Part shown: piece by piece, positions 7,164 to 10,904 of the stretch
Numbering within the stretch: the first letter of the stretch is position 1
How the letters are laid out: each line of letters starts with the position of its first letter
Assembly: GCA_046597895.1 (NCBI GenBank)
Contig: JBKJJS010000397.1
Coordinates: 1 to 10,904 of the forward strand
DNA from: WLJO01 sp046597895
Lineage (GTDB): Bacteria; Actinomycetota; Acidimicrobiia; Acidimicrobiales; Ilumatobacteraceae
DNA: 10,904 bases
Direction: 5' to 3'
Notes under the pieces: model-generated
The model's database searches: none
Told to the model about the DNA's origin: nothing
What the model saw: the letters and a program-made list of their open reading frames with translations, nothing else
Program-made: the position numbers and the translations under genes

Positions 7164-7835
7164 ATGCGGGTGATCATCGCGGGGGGCGGGAGTGTGGGGA
7201 AGTTCATCGCCGAGCAGCTCCACGAGGGCGATCACGAGGTGCTCATCCTCGACAACGACGCGGCCGTCGTGAGGGCGGCGATGCAGTCGGGGGAGCCGAA
7301 GGATGTGCCGTGGTTCCAGGCGGACGCGTGCGAGGTCAGCAACCTCGCCAAGGCCGGCCTCGACAAGGCTGACGTCGTCGCCGCCGTCACCGGTGATGAC
7401 GAGGACAATCTTGTGATCTCGCTACTGGCCAAGCAGGAGTTCGGTGTCCCGCGGGTCATCGCCCGGGTGAACAACCCCAAGAACGAGTGGATGTTCAACG
7501 AGATGTGGGGCGTCGATGTCGCGGTGTCCACCCCGCATCTCATCACGGGACTCGTCCAGGAGGCCGTGACGGTCGGTTCGTTCGTGCGCTTGCTGTCGTT
7601 CGAAGGCGGTAAGGCGAAACTCGCTGAAGTGACGTTGGCGGATGACTCGCCTGCGGTCGACAAGGAGATCTCCGATTTGGGCTTCCCGCGTGACGCCACC
7701 GTCGTGGCGTTGATCCGCGGTGAACGGGTGGTCGTACCCCGCGGTGACACGATCGTCCGGGCGGGCGACGAGGTCCTCGTGCTCGTGACGAACGACGCCG
7801 AGGACGAGGTGCGACGCGTCCTCATCGGCCACTGA
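7164..7835 (+). CDS. trkA: TrkA/RCK family potassium uptake regulatory protein (second copy, CeoC-like)
   Basis: This 223-aa RCK protein has an RCK_N domain (about 1-120) carrying G7-G-G9-S-V-G12 and D30 (LILDND), so NAD(H) binding is expected. TGDDEDN at 76-82 is the canonical RCK loop. NNPKNEWMFNEMWGVDVAVSTPHLITGLV (about 104-132) resembles the dimer-linker region of KtrA and CeoC proteins. The RCK_C domain spans roughly 135-220 with PRGDTIVRAGDEVLVL, a typical TrkA_C ending. It is clearly divergent from the first copy, so the pair may form a hetero-oligomeric ring, as proposed for CeoB/CeoC; that is inference. It is translationally close to its partner (1 bp gap) and converges with the OB-fold gene, whose stop lies 14 bp away. 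Confidence 0.93.
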   Translation: MRVIIAGGGSVGKFIAEQLHEGDHEVLILDNDAAVVRAAMQSGEPKDVPWFQADACEVSNLAKAGLDKADVVAAVTGDDEDNLVISLLAKQEFGVPRVIARVNNPKNEWMFNEMWGVDVAVSTPHLITGLVQEAVTVGSFVRLLSFEGGKAKLAEVTLADDSPAVDKEISDLGFPRDATVVALIRGERVVVPRGDTIVRAGDEVLVLVTNDAEDEVRRVLIGH

Positions 7836-7849
7836 GGCGCCGACTTTCG

Positions 7850-8200
7850 CTAGAGCAGCGTGTACGCAGGGTTCAGGAACACTCGGCGGCCGTGATGCTC
7901 ATGGGCCACGCCCTCCAGCACGAGGTGTCGGCCATGCTCGATGCCGGGAATGTTCCGCCGGCCCGTGAAGATCGCGACCGCGTCGCCGCTGCCGTCCGAC
8001 ACCACGATCTCGAGCGCGGGGACGCCCGAGCGCGGGGCGAGTCGCATCCGTGCCACTTCACCTCCGACGCGAGCCGGGACTCGGCATGTCAACTCGCCCA
8101 GTGGGGTCAGATCGAGGTCGGCGAAGCGGTCGAGGAGTCGCGCGTCGTGGAGGTCCTCGACTGACGTCTTGAGGCGTTTGGCGATGTCCCGCAGGCCCAT
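7850..8200 (-). CDS. small OB-fold nucleic-acid-binding protein (Rv2694c-like)
   Basis: This 116-aa protein begins MGLRDIAKRL and has a short helical N-terminus, then a beta-rich core from about residue 33: GELTCRVPARVGGEVARMRL, PALEIVVSDGSGDAVAIFTG, HGRHLVLEGVAHEHHGRRVFLNPAYTLL. This is the five-strand layout of a single-stranded nucleic-acid-binding OB-fold, like the anticodon-binding or RecG wedge class. Homologues occur beside ceoB/ceoC in actinobacteria (Rv2694c, from memory). Its target and function are unknown. The frame is open for another 900 nt upstream, but only the ATG at 8200 matches the family start and lies outside the neighbouring plus-strand genes. No strong ribosome site is visible. 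A TATGGC box on the minus strand (8213-8218), 12 nt before the ATG, could be its -10. Confidence 0.85.
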   Translation of the reverse strand: MGLRDIAKRLKTSVEDLHDARLLDRFADLDLTPLGELTCRVPARVGGEVARMRLAPRSGVPALEIVVSDGSGDAVAIFTGRRNIPGIEHGRHLVLEGVAHEHHGRRVFLNPAYTLL

Positions 8201-8216
8201 GCGGATGAGTGTGCCA

Positions 8217-8222
8217 TAGGCT
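8217..8222 (+). promoter_or_regulatory. candidate -10 box giving a near-leaderless start at 8232
   Basis: TAGGCT fits TANNNT and ends 9 nt before the GTG at 8232, so transcription would begin at or just before the start codon. No Shine-Dalgarno sequence is present. It overlaps the candidate -10 of the divergent OB-fold gene, so the two promoters would compete. Confidence 0.35.
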
Positions 8223-8231
8223 CGACGCCCG

Positions 8232-8684
8232 GTGAGTACCCGCAAGCTGATCCTCGTTGCTCTGGCCTGCGGGCTGGCGATTCTCATCGCCGGCAGCATC
8301 CAGCTCCTGCGGATCAAGGACAACGAAGTGTCCACGCTCGCCGAGGGCGACTCGACCGAAGTGGCGACGCGGACGGTCAGCGTGTTGTCGAGCGAGGTGC
8401 GTGACGACGCGGTCCTCGTCGTCGCACGGCTGACCGTCGCGCCCACTGCCGCGGTTGCGGTGAGCGATGCCGTCGTGGGCTGGTCGCTCGTGACGGGTGG
8501 CCGCACCGAGGAGGTGGCAGCGCAGGGCGGAGATGACGGACCAGTACCGTCGTGCGCCGGACTTTCGGTGCTGCCCGGACAACAGGCGGACTGTGTGCTG
8601 AGGTTCCCCGTCGTGGCGAAGGGGGCGACCGTCGTCACGTACCAGTTGGGTGAGGACCAGGCCACGTGGACGTTGGCTGGGTGA
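8232..8684 (+). CDS. small membrane-anchored protein of unknown function
   Basis: This is a 150-aa protein I cannot place in a family. MSTRK is followed by a hydrophobic segment at about residues 6-23, then a polar, Thr/Val-rich domain with alternating strands. This suggests an uncleaved anchor or signal peptide and a single extracytoplasmic beta-sandwich. C108 and C121 (SCAGLSVLPGQQADC) sit around a typical Ig-like 'LPGQ' turn, resembling DUF4352-type exported domains and probably forming a disulfide; that is inference. C13 is inside the hydrophobic segment and lacks a convincing lipobox. The GTG start is supported by the membrane segment following at once and by a -10-like box 9 nt upstream, not by a ribosome site. 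It is 62 bp upstream of lpd in the same direction but is separated from it by a promoter candidate. Confidence 0.75.
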   Translation: MSTRKLILVALACGLAILIAGSIQLLRIKDNEVSTLAEGDSTEVATRTVSVLSSEVRDDAVLVVARLTVAPTAAVAVSDAVVGWSLVTGGRTEEVAAQGGDDGPVPSCAGLSVLPGQQADCVLRFPVVAKGATVVTYQLGEDQATWTLAG

Positions 8685-8710
8685 TCGCGGGGCACCCCAA
8701 AGCACTCCAG

Positions 8711-8739
8711 TTCCGTACCGGGCGGTAGCCCGTTACGCT
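8711..8739 (+). promoter_or_regulatory. predicted leaderless promoter of lpd with overlapping inverted repeat
   Basis: TACGCT at 8734-8739 is a good TANNNT -10 and ends 7 nt before the GTG at 8747, so the transcript should start at the start codon itself. No Shine-Dalgarno sequence is present. TTCCGT at 8711-8716 is a poor -35 at 17-nt spacing. An imperfect palindrome spans 8715-8736: inner arms CGGGC (8719-8723) and GCCCG (8728-8732) around GGTA, then one mismatch, then GTA paired with TAC. It covers the spacer and the start of the -10 box, the position of a repressor operator. Confidence 0.5.
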
Positions 8740-8746
8740 CGGTTTC

Positions 8747-10165
8747 GTGCCCGACACGCAGCAGTTCGATCTCGTCGTCATCGGTGGTGGTCCCGGCGGT
8801 TACGCCGCGGCCTTCTACGGGGCTTCGGCCGGTCTCACGGTGGCACTCGTGGAGAAGGACACCATCGGCGGGACCTGTCTCAACCGGGGCTGTATCCCGG
8901 CGAAGTCCTTCCTCGAGACGGCCGCCGTGGCCCGTCATGTGCTGCACGCCAAGGACTTCGGGATCGACGCCGGCCTGAACGGAATCGACTTCGCCGTCGC
9001 TCAGGCCCGCAAGCAGCGCATCGTGGACGGTCTCGTCAAGGGTCTCACCGGTCTCACCCGCTCGAAGAAGGTGGCGTACTTCGTCGCTGCCGGCTCGCTC
9101 GGGGCTGATCACGTGGTCACGGTGACGGCTGCCGATGGGTCCACGCAGCAGGTCAGGGGCAACTTCGTCGTGCTGGCGGCCGGTTCGGTCCCTCGGACTA
9201 TTCCGGGGTTCGAGGTCGGCGGCCCCATCATGACGAGCGACGAAGTCCTGATGCTCGATCGCATCCCGGCCCGCGTCGCGGTCATCGGAGGCGGCGCCAT
9301 CGGATGCGAATTCGCCTCCACCTTCGCCGACCTCGGGTCTCAGGTGACCATCCTTGAGGGCCTGCCCAAGATCCTGCCCGGCCTCGACGCCGATCTCGCC
9401 AACGTCGTGGTGAAGTCATTCGGCAAGAAGGGCATCAAGATCGTGACGTCGGCACGAGTCTCCGGCCACACCTCTGGTGCGGACGGTTCGACCAAGGTCA
9501 ACGTCGTCGGGGCCGACGATGTCGCGGTGGACATCGAGGTCGACGTCGTGATTGTGTCGGTCGGTCGGCGGCCCTTCCCCGATCTGCTTGGGCTCGAGGG
9601 CACCGGGGTGACATTGAGCGACCGTAGGTTCGTGCAGGTCGACGAGTACTGCCGTACCGGGGAGCCTGGCGTCTATGCCGTTGGCGACCTCGTCGACACC
9701 CCGCAACTCGCTCACGTGGGCTATGCCGAAGCGATCCTCGCGATCAAAGACATGCTGGGTGAGCACCCGATGCCCGTCCAGTACGACCGGGTCCCGTGGG
9801 CAATCTATTGCCATCCTGAGGTGGCGTGGGCCGGTCTGAACGAGGAGCAGGCCACGGCGGCGGGTCACTCCATTGTGGTGGCGAAGCACCCGTTCCGGGC
9901 GAACAGCCGGGCCCAGATCATCGGAGAAGTCGATGGCCTCGTGAAGATCGTCGCCAAGAAAAACAGTGATGGCACCGCGGGCCAGATCCTCGGAGTACAC
10001 ATGGTGGGGCCGTGGGTCACGGAGCAACTCTCGGGTGGCTACCTCGCCGTGAACTGGGAGGCGTCGGTCGCCGAGGTCGCCGAGTTCATCCAGCCTCACC
10101 CGAGCATGTCCGAACTGTTCGGCGAAACTGTTCTGTCGCTCACCGGCCGCTCGTTCAACGGCTGA
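8747..10165 (+). CDS. lpdA: dihydrolipoyl dehydrogenase (E3)
   Basis: This 472-aa flavoprotein reoxidises the dihydrolipoyl group of 2-oxo-acid dehydrogenase E2 subunits using NAD+. It has the expected order: FAD-binding GGGPGGY (13-19), redox-active disulfide in GGTCLNRGCIPAK with C44 and C49, NAD-binding IGGGAIGCEFAS in the middle, the second FAD motif YAVGD, and a C-terminal dimerisation domain. The catalytic His-Glu pair is H451 and E456 in QPHPSMSE; the usual first His of the HxHP motif is Gln here, but the catalytic one is kept. Length is normal for the family. The GTG start is leaderless by prediction and puts the Rossmann motif at the normal distance. The E2 gene follows after 30 bp, so the two form an operon serving pyruvate and/or 2-oxoglutarate dehydrogenase. 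Confidence 0.96.
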   Translation: MPDTQQFDLVVIGGGPGGYAAAFYGASAGLTVALVEKDTIGGTCLNRGCIPAKSFLETAAVARHVLHAKDFGIDAGLNGIDFAVAQARKQRIVDGLVKGLTGLTRSKKVAYFVAAGSLGADHVVTVTAADGSTQQVRGNFVVLAAGSVPRTIPGFEVGGPIMTSDEVLMLDRIPARVAVIGGGAIGCEFASTFADLGSQVTILEGLPKILPGLDADLANVVVKSFGKKGIKIVTSARVSGHTSGADGSTKVNVVGADDVAVDIEVDVVIVSVGRRPFPDLLGLEGTGVTLSDRRFVQVDEYCRTGEPGVYAVGDLVDTPQLAHVGYAEAILAIKDMLGEHPMPVQYDRVPWAIYCHPEVAWAGLNEEQATAAGHSIVVAKHPFRANSRAQIIGEVDGLVKIVAKKNSDGTAGQILGVHMVGPWVTEQLSGGYLAVNWEASVAEVAEFIQPHPSMSELFGETVLSLTGRSFNG

Positions 10166-10178
10166 TCCGACCACCAAG

Positions 10179-10184
10179 AAGGAG
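10179..10184 (+). promoter_or_regulatory. ribosome-binding site of the E2 gene
   Basis: AAGGAG precedes the ATG at 10196 by 11 nt, a slightly long spacing. The strong site contrasts with its absence before lpd, consistent with E2 being an internal operon gene. Confidence 0.7.
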
Positions 10185-10195
10185 CATCACCCGAC

Positions 10196-10904
10196 ATGGC
10201 CGACATCACCTTGCCGCAACTCGGCGAGACCGTGACCGAGGGCACGATCCTCAAGTGGTTCAAGAACATCGGCGACACGGTGGCCGCCGACGAGCCGCTC
10301 TTCGAGATCTCGACGGACAAGGTTGACACCGAGGTTCCGTCGCCCATCGCGGGCACACTCGTCGAGATCAGGGCATCCGTCGGGGACATCGTCGCCGTCG
10401 GCGCGGTGATCGCCGTCGTCGGCGCCGCCGAAGCGCTGAGCACCCCCACACCCGAGCCGGCCGCGACGCCTGAGCCGGTCGCGGTGCCTGAGCCGGTCGC
10501 GGTGCCTGAGCCGGTCGCGGTGCCTGAGCCGATCGCGGTGCCTGAGCCGGTCGTCGCGGCGCCACCAGCGCCGGTTGCGGAGGAAGCGGCCGCTGCGGTG
10601 TCGACCGAGGCGGATGCCACACGCTCCGCCGATGAGGGCTCGGCACGTCTGCTGTCGCCCGTGGTGCGCCGTCTCGTGAACGAACACCAACTCGATCCGG
10701 CGACCATCACCGGCACGGGGCTCGGCGGACGGATCACCCGCGAGGACGTCCTCGACCACATCGACAAGACGGCCGCCGGAGCGCTCCCGGTGGCCGCTGC
10801 CGTCGTGGCTGAGGTGCCTGCCCCGGTCCCTGTACCAGCGCCTGCCCCTGCGCCTGCCCCTGTACCAGCGCCTGCCCCTGCCCCCCCCCCCCCCCCCCCC
10901 CCCC
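10196..10904 (+). CDS. sucB: 2-oxo-acid dehydrogenase E2, lipoyl and E3-binding part (truncated at window end)
   Basis: The visible N-terminal part of a dihydrolipoamide acyltransferase shows a biotinyl/lipoyl domain at residues 2-76 with the lipoylated lysine K42 in STDKVDTEVPSP. A Pro/Ala/Glu/Val-rich linker follows (about 82-130). The peripheral subunit-binding domain, ARLLSPVVRRLVNEHQLDP through GGRITREDVLDHI (150-189), docks E1 or E3. A second Ala/Pro linker then runs into the window end. The catalytic CoA-dependent acyltransferase domain with its HxxxD motif is not visible. The lipoyl sequence resembles actinobacterial SucB/DlaT proteins. Whether it makes succinyl-CoA, acetyl-CoA or both cannot be decided without that domain, so the symbol is tentative. 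The last 24 bases are all C and probably not genuine, so the final eight proline codons should be disregarded. Confidence 0.9.
   Translation, partial: MADITLPQLGETVTEGTILKWFKNIGDTVAADEPLFEISTDKVDTEVPSPIAGTLVEIRASVGDIVAVGAVIAVVGAAEALSTPTPEPAATPEPVAVPEPVAVPEPVAVPEPIAVPEPVVAAPPAPVAEEAAAAVSTEADATRSADEGSARLLSPVVRRLVNEHQLDPATITGTGLGGRITREDVLDHIDKTAAGALPVAAAVVAEVPAPVPVPAPAPAPAPVPAPAPAPPPPPPP
10451..10553 (+). repeat. 18-nt tandem repeat in the E2 linker (PEPVAV units)
   Basis: The unit cctgagccggtcgcggtg is exact at 10469-10486, 10487-10504 and 10505-10522, has one change at 10523-10540, and continues partly to 10553. A degenerate copy lies at 10451-10468. It encodes PEPVAV hexapeptides, the swinging-arm linker between the lipoyl and E3-binding domains. 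The near identity of the units suggests recent copy-number change. Confidence 0.9.
10831..10880 (+). repeat. 30-nt tandem repeat in the second E2 linker
   Basis: A 30-nt unit at 10831-10860, beginning tgtaccagcg cctgcccctg, starts again at 10861 and matches exactly for 20 nt until the C run begins. It encodes Val/Pro/Ala repeats (VPAPAPAPAP). The repeat reaches the contig edge and may be why the assembly stopped there. Confidence 0.85.
10881..10904. other. 24-base C homopolymer at the contig edge, probable artefact
   Basis: All 24 terminal bases are C, directly after an interrupted repeat. A run of this length at the very end of a contig is typical of poly-G read tails from two-colour sequencers assembled in reverse. 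It is in frame as Pro codons only by chance. Confidence 0.8.

Noticed and set aside
7850..9112. 420-residue version of the OB-fold gene extending upstream
   Set aside because: The extension runs antisense through the small membrane protein and the start of lpd, and its sequence is compositional shadow. The family start is at 8200.
10451..10553. Tandem repeats considered as a CRISPR array
   Set aside because: The 18-nt units abut without spacers and encode a PEPVAV linker in frame. The 12-nt FSD repeats are likewise coding and spacer-free.

Overview
The window is high-GC bacterial DNA with closely packed genes, several GTG starts and two predicted leaderless or near-leaderless starts with TANNNT-type -10 boxes. 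Together with the gene content this points to an actinobacterium. An uncultured Acidimicrobiia-like lineage would fit, but that is an inference and not shown. The right edge ends in 24 C residues, which looks like a contig-end artefact.

Layout. (1) 1-637, minus: 3'-truncated TIGR01777-family SDR epimerase-like gene. (2) 724-2640, plus: unrecognised 638-aa single-pass membrane protein with a Pro-rich cytoplasmic tail, two related extracytoplasmic modules, an FSD-repeat linker and a Cys-rich C-terminal domain. (3) 2651-4501 and 4548-6407, minus: two adjacent KimA-type APC-superfamily potassium transporters. (4) 6482-7162 and 7164-7835, plus: two TrkA-type RCK proteins, divergent from the transporter pair. 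(5) 7850-8200, minus: small OB-fold protein. (6) 8232-8684, plus: small membrane-anchored protein of unknown function. (7) 8747-10165 and 10196-10904, plus: lipoamide dehydrogenase (E3) and the start of a lipoyl-bearing acyltransferase (E2).

The central block (3-5) is a potassium-homeostasis locus. KimA-like permeases bring K+ in with protons, and the RCK pair would sense NAD(H) or other ligands. No TrkH/KtrB-type channel subunit is present. From memory, the order KimA-like / TrkA / TrkA / OB-fold matches the Rv2690c-ceoB-ceoC-Rv2694c region of Mycobacterium tuberculosis, so it looks like an old actinobacterial neighbourhood and not recent cargo. The right block is central carbon metabolism: E3 and E2 form an operon with an inverted repeat across the probable promoter.

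I see no mobile element, CRISPR array, tRNA, rRNA or phage gene. The least explained items are the 638-aa membrane protein, the pairing of KimA-type carriers with orphan RCK proteins, and the palindrome in the lpd promoter.
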